64,000 nt of DNA from Ascoidea asiatica (Eukaryota > Ascomycota > Saccharomycetes > Ascoideales > Ascoideaceae), in NCBI GenBank assembly GCA_001600695.1, contig BCKQ01000003.1:372001-436000 (forward strand), in the 5' to 3' direction. Shown here one piece after another: positions 43,337 to 53,542 of the stretch. Position numbers and translations under genes: made by a program. The stretch's first letter is position 1; every line of letters starts with the position of its first letter. The notes beneath the pieces were generated by a model. The model had not been told where the DNA came from. It was given only the letters and a program-made list of their open reading frames with translations, and searched no databases.

Positions 43337-44263
43337 ATGGGATATCCTCTTAATATTGGTGGTATAACCAGAAAATTATCAGATAATATAACAATTCATT
43401 CTGGACCTTTTACAAGAGGAAGTTTTTTAAATTTTGGTTGTAGAATGGCAATTATTAAAGTTCCAACAGTTACAAATATTAATAATGATAATAATAATAA
43501 TAATAATAAATATATTATTTGGTCATCATTACCATGGGGTAAAGAATTTGAAAAATCAATTGAATTATCTGGTATAAAAGATCCAAGTAAAGAAATTATT
43601 GCAATTATTGTACCTGATAATCAACATATTATTGGACTTAGATCAAATTTAAAAGAAAAATTGAATAATAATTTTTTACAAATTATTGGTATGAATGATG
43701 GTTTAAATGAAAATGATTTAAAATTTATTGATATAAAATTTAATAATAATTTATCTAATAAAATTATTAAAGGTAATGATTTAAAAAATTTAGGTATAAA
43801 AGATTCTGATTTAATTTCAAATTTTGAATTTATTTATCTTAATGGTCATCATAATAAAGAACTTTTAATGTTTGATAAATTTAATAAAACTTTATTTGAA
43901 GCTGATTTATTTTTTAATATTAGAAATGAATATAGTGAACATTATTTATATAATTTACCTTCAAATTTTAAAAATCCATTAACATCATTTATATTTCCAA
44001 TTGATTCAAATTCAGATTCATGTATGGGAAAATTTCCAAATTCTGGTAAAAGTTTTTTTACAAGATATCTTAATAGTGATGCAAAATTATTTAATTCAAT
44101 TACAAATGGTATTTTTCCAACAAAGGTTAATGATAATAAATTAGCAATTCAAGAAATTGTTAAAAATTGGAATTTTGATAAAATTGTTATGTGTCATGGT
44201 AATGTTATTGAATCTGATGGTAAAAAAATCTTTGAAAATGCTTTCAAAAACCATTTGAAATAG
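43337..44263 (+). CDS. DUF4336 family protein (metallo-beta-lactamase-like fold), paralog B
   Basis: A 308-residue protein, paralogous to 25154-26119. Shared blocks are GGITRKLSDNITIHSGPF, NFGCRMAIIKVP, YIIWSSLPWGKEFEKSIELSGIKDPSKEI, PDNQHIIGL, NGHHNKELLMFDKFNKTLFEADLFFNI, NSGKSFFTRYLNSDAKLF and VMCHGNVIESDGKKIFENAF. This copy keeps the HH motif and the family's His and Asp positions better than paralog A. The function is unknown; the fold suggests a hydrolase. A short Asn run near residue 55 is the only low-complexity insert. Confidence 0.78.
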   Translation: MGYPLNIGGITRKLSDNITIHSGPFTRGSFLNFGCRMAIIKVPTVTNINNDNNNNNNKYIIWSSLPWGKEFEKSIELSGIKDPSKEIIAIIVPDNQHIIGLRSNLKEKLNNNFLQIIGMNDGLNENDLKFIDIKFNNNLSNKIIKGNDLKNLGIKDSDLISNFEFIYLNGHHNKELLMFDKFNKTLFEADLFFNIRNEYSEHYLYNLPSNFKNPLTSFIFPIDSNSDSCMGKFPNSGKSFFTRYLNSDAKLFNSITNGIFPTKVNDNKLAIQEIVKNWNFDKIVMCHGNVIESDGKKIFENAFKNHLK

Positions 44264-45006
44264 TTTTTATTCGATATATTACTAAAATCTCTTATGTATG
44301 ATTACTCTTTTTTTTTTTTTTATTCTTTTGTTTACCTTGTTTATAATTAATTAATATTATTTTTTACTGTTTAAAGAACTGTAATTGTAAATATATTTTA
44401 AGAGGCCCACAAATATGGTCTCGAGTGTCGTATTTTTAAAATTTGGGTTTCAAATAAGATTTGAACTTAAAGTTCGAATACATCAGCTGTACATTAGAAG
44501 GAGTTTTAAACCCAACTTTATTTTACTTTTTATCCTCGGAAATCTGAATTCCGACCTTGATACTCCCAAAACAGAAAAACAAAAACAAAAACAAACCTCG
44601 GCTTTGAGATTAGAGAAGTTTCAAAAGTTTTAAAGCTAGAAATCGAAGACTTTGAAAAGTTTGAAGAAGGACAGAAACTTTTTGTTTTTACAGGAAAAAA
44701 AGATTCAAAAACCACAAATACAGATTCTAAATAGCCATGAAGATTATTATGTTTATAAGCAGCAACTACAGTAGGATTGGCATTTTATATGTACTGTGAA
44801 ATTTTAAAGCTCGTTTTTTGAAGTTCGTATTTTAAAGCTCATCTTTTCTTTTGTAAATGAAAATGAAAATAACAGACAGAAAACTCATAAAAATAAATGA
44901 AAGTATTCATTATATTCAAGTGAATAAAAAACATGAGTAAATTAAAAAGCAAGAAGTGAAAAATTTCAAATCTCCAGTATTAAAATTAAAATATGAATAA
45001 TTCAGT
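44264..45006. promoter_or_regulatory. Upstream region of the Ypk-like gene
   Basis: A mildly GC-richer piece (44400-44640) includes TGGTCTCGAGTGTCG. Open frames of 61-72 codons across it on both strands are not convincing. AT-rich elsewhere. Confidence 0.5.
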
Positions 45007-45010
45007 ATGA
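44993..45010 (+). other. Five-codon uORF whose stop overlaps the next start (ATGA)
   Basis: ATG at 44993, stop TGA at 45008-45010. The CDS start ATG at 45007-45009 overlaps the stop as ATGA, an arrangement that can allow reinitiation. It matters only if the transcript starts upstream of 44993. Confidence 0.45.
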
Positions 45011-46620
45011 TTCCTCAGTTAATAGTCGAAGTTTTTGAAGGTAAAAATATTCAAATTCCATATGAATTAAATTATAGTGGAATCAAATTAACTAAATTTC
45101 CAAAAGAACCTGAGAACCTGAAATTCTTTCATAAAGCTAATACAATCTTAAATATTAAAAAGAAAGTAGAAAAAAAACCTTTTTATGAAAATTATGATAA
45201 AAATCTTAATCCAAGTTGTTGGCTACCTGCTTTAAGCAGATGTATAATAGATAAAGAATCTAGTACTCTCATTGATAACCTCGATACTAATAACAACTCT
45301 AAAAAATCTTACCCTTATATGATTCGACAATATTTATGTTTTGTTAGTGTGGCATATAATGGTTCGGTTAATCATATTCGTCCAATAAGAGGTACAATTA
45401 AGTCACCAAAATTTATGGGAAGAAATAATATGAATCGAATATATAATAAGCTTTCTGAACATTTTCAATTAAAAATAACTTATTATGCCTATTTACCAGA
45501 ATATTTTATATCTCCAAAACAAAAAAAATTTGGAAATTTTGAACTTGGAAGTATATATTTAAATTTAAATTCTTTAATACTTTCAAAAAAATATTATCCT
45601 TTAAAACTAAAAAATAAACAAAATGGTGAATTACTAATAAAATTATCTTATGATCCTCCAGATTTTAGATTTAACTTTTTATCAGATACTTATTTCAACT
45701 TAGCTAATCAACCTGATTCAACTGAGTTTTTAATTGAAGATTTTAAATTAATCACAACAATTAAAAATAGTGCTTTTGGAAGTGTTATAATTGTTCAAAA
45801 GAAAGATGATAAAAATTTTTTTGCATTAAAAGTAATTAAAAAGAGTAATTTCATGACAAAAATGGAAAAAAGAAATATAATGGCAGAAGCTCGATTTTTA
45901 AAATATATCAAAAGTCCATTTATAATCACTTTGAGATATATTCTTCAATCTTATCTAAGACTTTATTTGGTAATGGATTTCATAAATGGAAGTAGTTTGA
46001 GATATCATTTACATCAAAAAGGAACATTTTCTTTATCTTTGACTTGTTTTTATGCTGCTGAGATAGTATGCGCTTTGGAAGAATTTCATAAATATCATAT
46101 AATATTTAGAAATCTAAAGCCTGATAATATATTATTAGATAATGAAGGTCATATAAAATTATGTGATTTTGGTTTAGCTAGAAAATTTGCAAAAGATGAA
46201 AAAATGTTTACTTTTGATGGAACTATTCAATTTTTTGCTCCCGAATCAAATGAAGATAAAGGTTATACTGAAACTTTTGATTGGTGGACTTTAGGAATTA
46301 CAATATATGAATTTCTAATTGGAAAACCTTTTACTAAAGAAATGTTTTTACAAAATTTAATGAGAATATCTTCAGAAAATGAATTAAAAATTCCAAAAAT
46401 TCCAGAAATAATTGATGAAAAAGCTAAAAATTTAGTAATAAATCTATTAAAATCTAATCCATTAGAACGTTTAGGTCATAAAGGAGCTGAAGAAATTAAA
46501 AAAGATCCTTTTTTTGAAATAATTGACTGGAAAAAATTGATTGAAAAAGGATATATTCCTGAATTTATACCTAATATTCATTATCATCACTCTGACGTCG
46601 GAAATTTTCAATCGTCATAA
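45007..46620 (+). CDS. Ypk1/Ypk2-like AGC kinase, probably catalytically dead
   Basis: A 537-residue protein. The N-terminal 230 residues resemble the Ypk1 pre-kinase region; the AGC kinase domain spans about 240-520. Similarity to yeast Ypk1 runs through FALKVIKKS (Lys kept), LVMDFINGSSLRYHLHQ, CDFGLARKF (DFG Asp about 387), DWWTLGI, and the end DPFFEIIDWKKLIEKGYIP. Key changes: the catalytic HRD/YRD Asp is Asn369 (FRNLKPDN; codon AAT at 46111), the glycine loop reads KNSAFGSV with two glycines lost, and GTPEYLAPE became GTIQFFAPE. The chain stops about where the turn and hydrophobic motifs should begin. It is likely a pseudokinase paralog of the TORC2 target Ypk1. Confidence 0.8.
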   Translation: MIPQLIVEVFEGKNIQIPYELNYSGIKLTKFPKEPENLKFFHKANTILNIKKKVEKKPFYENYDKNLNPSCWLPALSRCIIDKESSTLIDNLDTNNNSKKSYPYMIRQYLCFVSVAYNGSVNHIRPIRGTIKSPKFMGRNNMNRIYNKLSEHFQLKITYYAYLPEYFISPKQKKFGNFELGSIYLNLNSLILSKKYYPLKLKNKQNGELLIKLSYDPPDFRFNFLSDTYFNLANQPDSTEFLIEDFKLITTIKNSAFGSVIIVQKKDDKNFFALKVIKKSNFMTKMEKRNIMAEARFLKYIKSPFIITLRYILQSYLRLYLVMDFINGSSLRYHLHQKGTFSLSLTCFYAAEIVCALEEFHKYHIIFRNLKPDNILLDNEGHIKLCDFGLARKFAKDEKMFTFDGTIQFFAPESNEDKGYTETFDWWTLGITIYEFLIGKPFTKEMFLQNLMRISSENELKIPKIPEIIDEKAKNLVINLLKSNPLERLGHKGAEEIKKDPFFEIIDWKKLIEKGYIPEFIPNIHYHHSDVGNFQSS

Positions 46621-46963
46621 AGATTTCTTTTAAAATAAAAAACAGGCTTTTAACCTCTTGAAATACAAAATACTTTCGAAAGTTAGTCTTTTGAAGGCTT
46701 TAAAAAAGTTAAATAGGTTGATTTAGTTTTAGCTTCAGCTTTAGCTTTTAAAAGATGCTTTAAACTCTTCAAGATTTTATAACTTGTACTATTGAGCTTT
46801 TATTAAAATGGTGATTTAAGTTATATAAATTAAACAAATAAAAGACAATGGATTTATTTATTTATTATGTGAAATAATAGTGTAAGAAAATCATAACAAA
46901 AAGAAATAAAAAAAAAAATAATGAGATAAAACTGAAGATATTAACACTTATATTACTCCATTT
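46621..46963. other. Convergent 3' intergenic region
   Basis: AT-rich facing 3' flanks of the Ypk-like and alcohol dehydrogenase genes, with a TTTAGCTTCAGCTTTAGCTTTTAA repeat near 46727. No gene seen. Confidence 0.6.
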
Positions 46964-48013
46964 TTAAGGAATAAAAACAGTCCTATCGGTAACCTTCCCA
47001 TTAGACATATCTTCCATAATTTTTGGTAACTCGTTAAAAAGTTTGTACATTTTACAATGAGGTTTAACTTTTCCATTTGAAATTAATTCAAGACAATCAA
47101 TTTGATCTTGTTTTGAACCCCAGAACGAATATTGAAGTGAAACTTCTTTTAATAACATGAAATTGGTAGTCTCAAGAGACAATTGAAGCCCAGTAGTTGA
47201 AACACCAATCATAATTATTTGACCTCCAGGTACAATATGAAATGCAGCAGAAGCAAAAGTTGAATTAGATCCAACAATATCTGCAACTGAATTCACATTT
47301 AATGATTTATCAGTTGGTAAAGTTTCATAAACTACATCAGCTCCTAATTTCTTGGCTTCATCTCTTGCAGCTTTTTTAAAATCAGAACAAATAACATAAG
47401 CACCAAATGCTTTTGCGATTTGTAAAGCATTCATACCCAAACCACCTAACCCAATAATTAGTATTTTATGAAATCCATTTAAGTTCTTAATTTTTTTTAA
47501 AGCATGATAAGGAGTTAAAACTGCATCGGTTGTAATTGCACAAACACCTGGATTATTTTGTAAATTTTCAGGAACTTTAACTAAATCATCAATATCAACA
47601 ACACAATATTGACCATAACCACCATCTCTTCCCATACCATAATATGGTAAGACCTTTTCTTGACAGCAAGTTTCATAACCAGTTCTACAATATTTACAAT
47701 TTCTACATGGAGATGGACCATGAACAGTGAATAATTTACCAATTTCCAAATTTTCTACAAGTTTTGTTTTATCTGTGCAATTAATTTTAACCAATTCACC
47801 ACAAATTTCATGACCCATAACAAAATCTTTAGAAAATGGGAAACCTAAAGAAGGAATTGATAAATCTGAATGGCATAATCCAGCAGCTCTGACTTTTAAT
47901 ACTACTTGATTAAATTTCACTTCTTTAATTGGAAAATCTGAAACTAATTCAATTTTATTACTTTTTAGATTCAAAATATAAGCTTTTTGAACTTTGGCTA
48001 AATCTGTAGACAT
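46964..48013 (-). CDS. Zinc-dependent alcohol dehydrogenase (MDR family)
   Basis: A 349-residue protein of the medium-chain dehydrogenase family. Catalytic zinc ligands are in GLCHSD (Cys and Asp) and GHEICG (His, Glu). The structural zinc site is CRNCKYCRTGYETCC. The NAD-binding motif is GLGGLGMNALQIAKAFGA, followed by CSDFKKAARDEAKKLGA, where Asp after the second strand favours NAD(H). The segment VCAITTDAVLTPYHALK resembles bacterial-type ADH sequences more than yeast Adh1. The gene lacks Asn runs and uses a wider mix of codons than its neighbours, which may mean high expression or acquisition by transfer. The substrate is unknown. Confidence 0.88.
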   Translation of the reverse strand: MSTDLAKVQKAYILNLKSNKIELVSDFPIKEVKFNQVVLKVRAAGLCHSDLSIPSLGFPFSKDFVMGHEICGELVKINCTDKTKLVENLEIGKLFTVHGPSPCRNCKYCRTGYETCCQEKVLPYYGMGRDGGYGQYCVVDIDDLVKVPENLQNNPGVCAITTDAVLTPYHALKKIKNLNGFHKILIIGLGGLGMNALQIAKAFGAYVICSDFKKAARDEAKKLGADVVYETLPTDKSLNVNSVADIVGSNSTFASAAFHIVPGGQIIMIGVSTTGLQLSLETTNFMLLKEVSLQYSFWGSKQDQIDCLELISNGKVKPHCKMYKLFNELPKIMEDMSNGKVTDRTVFIP

Positions 48014-49184
48014 TTTTTATTGATAATAAAATAACTTTTAAATAATTGATATTGTAAAATGTAGTTATGATATTCTTTAGAAATAAGATTAATTCCATCT
48101 CTTTTATATTCAAATTCTCTCTTCAATTTATGTCAAAGGATATTACATTTTATCTGGTTTTTGTAGAGTAAGTCTATTGAAATTCTAAAACCCCCTTGTT
48201 CTTTATTTATTTTTGCTTTGTTCATGTTAAATGTCATTAAATTTCATAATTAAATAATATCAGAACCTACAGTACCTTTTCAAATTGTTATTGTTCACTT
48301 TTAGCAAGATTTTTATCAAGTCAATCATCAAATAATAATTTCATTTATTATTCTTGTAATTGTTTGCTCATCACATCTGATTTAAACTATTTGTAAATTT
48401 CATGCTTGTTTTTTGTAAATCACCCCCCACCAGGCAATTCAAAAGACTAAAAAAAGTAAGTATGCCACTAAAGTTTCCCATTTGTTCGTATTCTTTCATT
48501 TAATAAAAAGAAATAGCTCTAGAAAGTGAATAGAAGAACAAGAATACAAAAAGTATTCTGAATAAAAACTGATCAGGTTATTTCTTTCTTGGTTACTGGA
48601 ATACAGTTTTAGATTATTTTAGTTTAGTTTTACTTTATGCTCATCAGAATACGAATTCTTTGGCGATCACCAAGAGAAAAACAATTTATTCAAAGGTTTG
48701 AACTGAAATGAAGTAAACAAATGAAGATTGATGATAATTGATGGTGATTATTAAAGATTAATGAACATTAATGAACATTAATGAAGATTAATGAAGATTA
48801 ATGAAGACTAATTCGATTGTATCCAATCAAATTATAATTGTTTCTTCTTTCAATTTGAACAAAACTTGCTCATTGAAAAAATTTTCTTATTCAATTTCTT
48901 CAGAAGCGAATAAATACAAAAATGTAACTGAAAAACAGATTCAAATTACTTTGAAGAATATTTTGATGAAATAATGTTTATAATTTCTAAAATATATATA
49001 TTAAGAATTACAAAAACATTTTTAAAATAAGAAAAGAAAGATATAGACAAAATAATAAAGATAAAGATAAAGATAAAGATAAAGATAAAGACAAAAAGAT
49101 AAAGAGAGACAAAAAGATAAATAAAAATAATAAAGGAAATAGAAAAAAAAAGTTTATATGTAAAATGAATATCTGAATAACTTT
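48014..49184. promoter_or_regulatory. Alcohol dehydrogenase upstream region and SEC26 3' flank
   Basis: Moderately AT-rich with isolated C-rich spots (CACCCCCCACCAGG near 48421). A 10-bp tandem repeat ATTAATGAAC/G spans about 48758-48810, and an ATAAAG hexamer array about 49050-49095. No gene seen. Confidence 0.5.
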
Positions 49185-52166
49185 TTAAACAGATTCAATA
49201 ATAAGTTTATTTGATTTACGAGAAATTGAAGCAATTTTATCACCCAAACTTAAAGCTAAACCTTGACCTTTTGAACGAATTCTGATATGACCCATGATTG
49301 GACCATTTTGAGTTTTTTCAATACATAAATTAGCTAAAGCATCTTCACCAAAAGAAGATTTTGAATATAAATTAGCACTTAAAAATTGACATTCTTCACC
49401 AACAACAGCACCTGGAGTTAAACAATTCATATTTGTATTTGAGAGTAAAATATCTAAATATTCTTTTAAAGAAGATAAATTTGATTTAATTGTAATTTTA
49501 TTTTCCCATTCAAACTCATTCCACATTGTTCTAAATTGAGATTCTGAACAATTTGCAGGTTTAATATAATCCATAATATTAACATGAACATCATTTAAAA
49601 TAACAATATGAGTATCATCAGAATGTTGACCATCATAAACAATATTACCAAATATTACACCAGTATCAGCAGAAGTTACTTTAATTGAAGTTGTAACTTT
49701 ATGAAAACCATGAGGACCAACATTTGAAGATTCAGGTTTATCAATAACTTCTAATTCACCTAAAGTTGCAAATTCAACAGATAAATTTCTTAAAGTTTCA
49801 GTTGTTTGATTAACAATTAAAACATCAAGTACAACATCAAATTGATGAACATTAACAAAAGCTTCAGCATAAACAGAATCTGAAAATCCAGTTAATTGAA
49901 TAATTTTATTCAATCTTGAAGAAAGTTTTTCTTTTTTATTATTATTAAATAAAAAATTTGATTTACTAATTAATTCAATTTCATTTAATTCATCAGATTT
50001 TAAAATTTGTTTATTTTTAAATTGTCTAAAATTTATTGATTCATCAACATTATGAATATTTTTTTTAAAATTTATTAAATTTTTTTTTAAATTTTTTTTA
50101 TCTTCAATTTCTAATTGTAATTTAAATGAATTTTTTGTATCAATTAAATAAGCAGATTTAAATAAATTGAATTCAATTGAATTAATTTTTTTAAAATTAA
50201 TTTCAGATAAAAATTTTATTGAAGAATAAATTTTTTCTGCAGAATCTTCATCAATTTTATTTTTAATTAAATTTGATTGACCAATTCTTAAAATTGAAAT
50301 TAAAATTAACATAGCTTCAGCTTTTAAAATATTTAAAATTTTATTATTATTTGATAAATTATTAAATTTTATAATTAATTTAATTATTGTTGAAGATAAT
50401 ACAGCACCTAAATAAAAATCTCCATCAATAATAAATTGTCTAATTGGAGTTTTATTTTCAAAAATTATATCATTATTTTTTGGAGTTGAAGTTAAAGCAG
50501 ATTCACTTGCATAAGTACCATCAGGTAAAATTACTGGACCATTTTTTTTTTTTAATAAATTATTTTCATTTTCAATTTCATTATTATCAATATCATCAAT
50601 ATTTTCTTTATTATCATTATTATTAGTAGAAGTAGAAGTAGAAGTAGAAGAAGAAGAAGAAGAAGTATTATTATTATTTAAAGTGATTGGTAAATTACCA
50701 ATATTTGATCTTATATGATTCCAAGCAAATTGAATATCATTTTCATTAATTGAATATTCACCAATAATCCATAAAGCAGATCTATAAACTTTACCACTTT
50801 TAACATTTGATAAAGAATTAATTAATTTTTTAATAATTAAAGAATTTAAATTTGGAAATTTTTGTAAAACTTCTTTAACAAAATTAATAATTTTTATTGA
50901 AGAAATTGTATTTAAATCACCAATAATATCTAATAATAAAAAAATTACATCTGAAGAAATTTCAAAAAATTTTATTGCAGAAGTATTAATTGTATAAATT
51001 AATAAATCAGTATATGAAGAATTATCATTATCATTATCATTATCATTTTCATTTGAAATTGAATTTATTAATTCTTTTTTTAAAAAATTTATAATATCAT
51101 GAATATTTTTTTTATTAATTAAATTAAGTAATAAATTTAATAAATTTTTTTTAACAATAAAATCATTAATTGATAAAATTGATAAAATTTCTAAAGATAA
51201 ATCTTGTAAAATATTTGGATATAAATTATTTAATTCATTAATTTTATTAATACAAATTAATTTTACATTAATATCAGGAATTTTAATTGATAAATTAATT
51301 AAATTATTTGTTGAATTTAAAATTGAAATTGAATCTTTTGATAAAATTGTTAAAGTTATTGAAGATTCATATAAAATTATTGAATTTTTTGAAAATTTTA
51401 AAAAATTTTGAATTATAGATAAATAAAAAATTTGATTTGAATTTGATATTAAATTTTGAGAAATTAAAAAATCTTTTTTAATAAATTTTATTATTGAAAT
51501 TTGTAAAATTGGATCAAAATTAATTAAATTTTTAAAATTATTTTTTATAAATAATAAAGTTTTAAATTTATCTAAATTTGATAAAGAAATAAATGCATTT
51601 CTTTTACAAATTGAATCAGTTTCAATAATTAAAAAATTATAAATTAAATCAATTGCATCAGGTATTAAATAATCATTAATTTTATAAATTGAATAAATTG
51701 CAAAAATTGCATTTTTTCTAACATATGAATGTCTATGATCAAGACATAAACGACATGAAGGTATTAAAGGTTCAATTAATTCAATTTGTTTTAATTTTGA
51801 TAAAAATTTTAAAGTATTACCTCTAATAAATTCATTTGGATGTTGTAAATCATTTCTTATTGAATTACAAACTAAAATCATTTCTTGTTTTAATTTATTA
51901 TTATTATCTAATTTTGGACAAATTTCATAATAAAAATAAAGTAATTTTTTTAAAATTTTATTTTTTGAAGGCATTATATATCTTATAACATGCATTAATA
52001 AAGAAGGCATTAAATCACCAGATAACATTGTTTTTAAAATTTTTTTCATAGTTTCAATTTTAATTAAATCATTACCTTTTTCTAAATTATTTTTAAAATC
52101 TTGTAAATTAGATCTATTTGAAATTGAAGGATCATTGATTAAAGTATAAGCAATTTCATCAGACAT
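49185..52166 (-). CDS. SEC26: Sec26, beta-subunit of the COPI coatomer
   Basis: A 993-residue protein. I take the ATG at 52164-52166, giving MSDEIAYTLIND; the open frame extends four codons upstream but only from a TTG. The N-terminal adaptin-like HEAT repeats start with KNNLEKGNDLIKIETMKKILKTMLSGD and include the beta-COP block NEFIRGNTLKFLSKLK and LDHRHSYVRKNAIFAIYSIY. The C-terminal appendage holds NVHQFDVVLDVLIVNQT, GDIVYDGQ-like and NDVHVNIMDYIKPA. COPI vesicles return cargo from Golgi to ER. The (Ser/Thr)n linker near residue 510 and an Asn/Asp stretch are the only low-complexity parts. Confidence 0.95.
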   Translation of the reverse strand: MSDEIAYTLINDPSISNRSNLQDFKNNLEKGNDLIKIETMKKILKTMLSGDLMPSLLMHVIRYIMPSKNKILKKLLYFYYEICPKLDNNNKLKQEMILVCNSIRNDLQHPNEFIRGNTLKFLSKLKQIELIEPLIPSCRLCLDHRHSYVRKNAIFAIYSIYKINDYLIPDAIDLIYNFLIIETDSICKRNAFISLSNLDKFKTLLFIKNNFKNLINFDPILQISIIKFIKKDFLISQNLISNSNQIFYLSIIQNFLKFSKNSIILYESSITLTILSKDSISILNSTNNLINLSIKIPDINVKLICINKINELNNLYPNILQDLSLEILSILSINDFIVKKNLLNLLLNLINKKNIHDIINFLKKELINSISNENDNDNDNDNSSYTDLLIYTINTSAIKFFEISSDVIFLLLDIIGDLNTISSIKIINFVKEVLQKFPNLNSLIIKKLINSLSNVKSGKVYRSALWIIGEYSINENDIQFAWNHIRSNIGNLPITLNNNNTSSSSSSTSTSTSTNNNDNKENIDDIDNNEIENENNLLKKKNGPVILPDGTYASESALTSTPKNNDIIFENKTPIRQFIIDGDFYLGAVLSSTIIKLIIKFNNLSNNNKILNILKAEAMLILISILRIGQSNLIKNKIDEDSAEKIYSSIKFLSEINFKKINSIEFNLFKSAYLIDTKNSFKLQLEIEDKKNLKKNLINFKKNIHNVDESINFRQFKNKQILKSDELNEIELISKSNFLFNNNKKEKLSSRLNKIIQLTGFSDSVYAEAFVNVHQFDVVLDVLIVNQTTETLRNLSVEFATLGELEVIDKPESSNVGPHGFHKVTTSIKVTSADTGVIFGNIVYDGQHSDDTHIVILNDVHVNIMDYIKPANCSESQFRTMWNEFEWENKITIKSNLSSLKEYLDILLSNTNMNCLTPGAVVGEECQFLSANLYSKSSFGEDALANLCIEKTQNGPIMGHIRIRSKGQGLALSLGDKIASISRKSNKLIIESV

Positions 52167-52594
52167 CTTGAGAAGCAATTGGTTGTTAAATATTAATGAA
52201 AGTATGTATGTATTGATGTATTGATATATCAGCGCTTAATATATATTACTTGATATATTAAAAAGTGATAACAAATAGTTAATAACAAATAGTTAACAGA
52301 TGTTTAAAGCTTCTTTTGTTTGTTTGCTTCCTTTGCAAATTTCAATTTCACTGGTGGAAAAGCGCAGTTTACAAGTGTCACTTTCCCAAAGAGGAAATCA
52401 CCAGCATCCACACGCCACAAACACCACTTTCGGCGCTTAACACTTTTTCACTTGTACCACTGTGATGGTGTGATGGTGTAATAGTGTACTACTGCTATTG
52501 TATTCTATTCTATTCTATTGTAATGTATTCTATTGTATTGAATGACAATCTATATACAGACATGTAAAGTACTATTTACTTACTTACTTTCTTA
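52167..52594 (-). promoter_or_regulatory. SEC26: SEC26 promoter
   Basis: After about 140 AT-rich bases next to the gene, 52320-52500 is GC-rich, with CAC-type repeats (CACACGCCACAAACACCAC), a GTGATGGTGTGATGGTG repeat and the SEC8-shared element at 52430-52446. It ends in TATTC pentamers near the MRPL7 3' end. Confidence 0.6.
52430..52446 (+). promoter_or_regulatory. Element shared with SEC8 (TCGGCGCTTAACACTTT)
   Basis: Matches TCGGCGCTTAGCACTTT at 59284-59300 at 16 of 17 bases, in the same orientation relative to the gene. It is 264 bp upstream of the SEC26 ATG. Confidence 0.6.
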
Positions 52595-53542
52595 TTAAAC
52601 AGATACTTCTTTAGTTTCTTCTTGATGAATAGCTTTAAATGGAAATCCAATAGAACTTAATAATGTTCTTGCTTCTGAATCTGTTTGAGCAGTGGTAATG
52701 ATATTAAAATTCATACCAAATACAACTGGCCATAAATCTTGATTACTTTCAATTTCTGGAAATGATCTAATTTCATTTTCATTTAATCCAAATGAATAAT
52801 TACCAAATTTATCACCACTTTTATTATTTAAACCTTTAAATTCTCTAATTTTTGGTAAAATAAATTCACTTAATGTTAATAAAAATTGATTCATTTTATA
52901 ACCTTTTAAAATAACTTTTGCTCCCATTTTTATACCACGACGAATTTTCCAAATTACAACATCATTTCTTGAATATATTATCTTTGGCTTTTCTCCAGAA
53001 ATTTGTTGTAATAATAATAATGCAATTGTTGAATAATTTGGATGATCTCTTGATCCTGATGCATAACAATTTATTATAACTGATTTAATTTCTGGAATAT
53101 TTTTATAATTATATAATTTTATATCTTTTGTTTCAACTGTTGATCCTTTTGGTTTTTTAAAATTTCTATTTAAATGAAATTCTGAACTACCATCCCATTT
53201 TCTAAATTTTTTACCTTCAATAATATTATTACCATCACTAACATTATCTTTATAATTAATTAATAATAAATCTTCTTTAATTATATTATCATAATGATAT
53301 TTAAGTCTATCATGATTTGTAATTATTGGTTTATATCTTGGTGATCTAATATCTCTTTTATTTAATTTTAATTCTTTAAATCTTGGTGATAATAAATTTT
53401 TATTTATTTTAATTAAATGATGAATTGGTTTAATAATTGAACAATGACTTTTATTTAATTCATTAGAATTTGAAAAAAATCTAATAAATTTATTAAATTG
53501 AATTCCATTAACTTTATTATTAATTATTCTAATATTATTCAT
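52595..53542 (-). CDS. MRPL7: Mitochondrial large-subunit ribosomal protein uL5m (Mrpl7)
   Basis: A 315-residue protein with a basic presequence-like N-terminus (VNGIQFNKFIRFFSNS). The uL5 core lies in the C-terminal half: IKSVIINCYASGSRDHPNYSTIALLLLQQISGEKPKI, GMNFNIITTAQTDSEARTLLSSIGFPFK. These match the uL5 N- and C-domain motifs, including the family's final SAKTDEEA-ALL-GFPF segment. It sits in the central protuberance of the mitoribosome near 5S-type contacts. It shares a divergent promoter with the eIF3m candidate. Confidence 0.85.
   Translation of the reverse strand: MNNIRIINNKVNGIQFNKFIRFFSNSNELNKSHCSIIKPIHHLIKINKNLLSPRFKELKLNKRDIRSPRYKPIITNHDRLKYHYDNIIKEDLLLINYKDNVSDGNNIIEGKKFRKWDGSSEFHLNRNFKKPKGSTVETKDIKLYNYKNIPEIKSVIINCYASGSRDHPNYSTIALLLLQQISGEKPKIIYSRNDVVIWKIRRGIKMGAKVILKGYKMNQFLLTLSEFILPKIREFKGLNNKSGDKFGNYSFGLNENEIRSFPEIESNQDLWPVVFGMNFNIITTAQTDSEARTLLSSIGFPFKAIHQEETKEVSV

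Noticed and set aside
52167-52178. Four extra N-terminal residues for Sec26.
   Set aside because: They require a TTG start; the ATG at 52164-52166 gives the expected beta-COP N-terminus.
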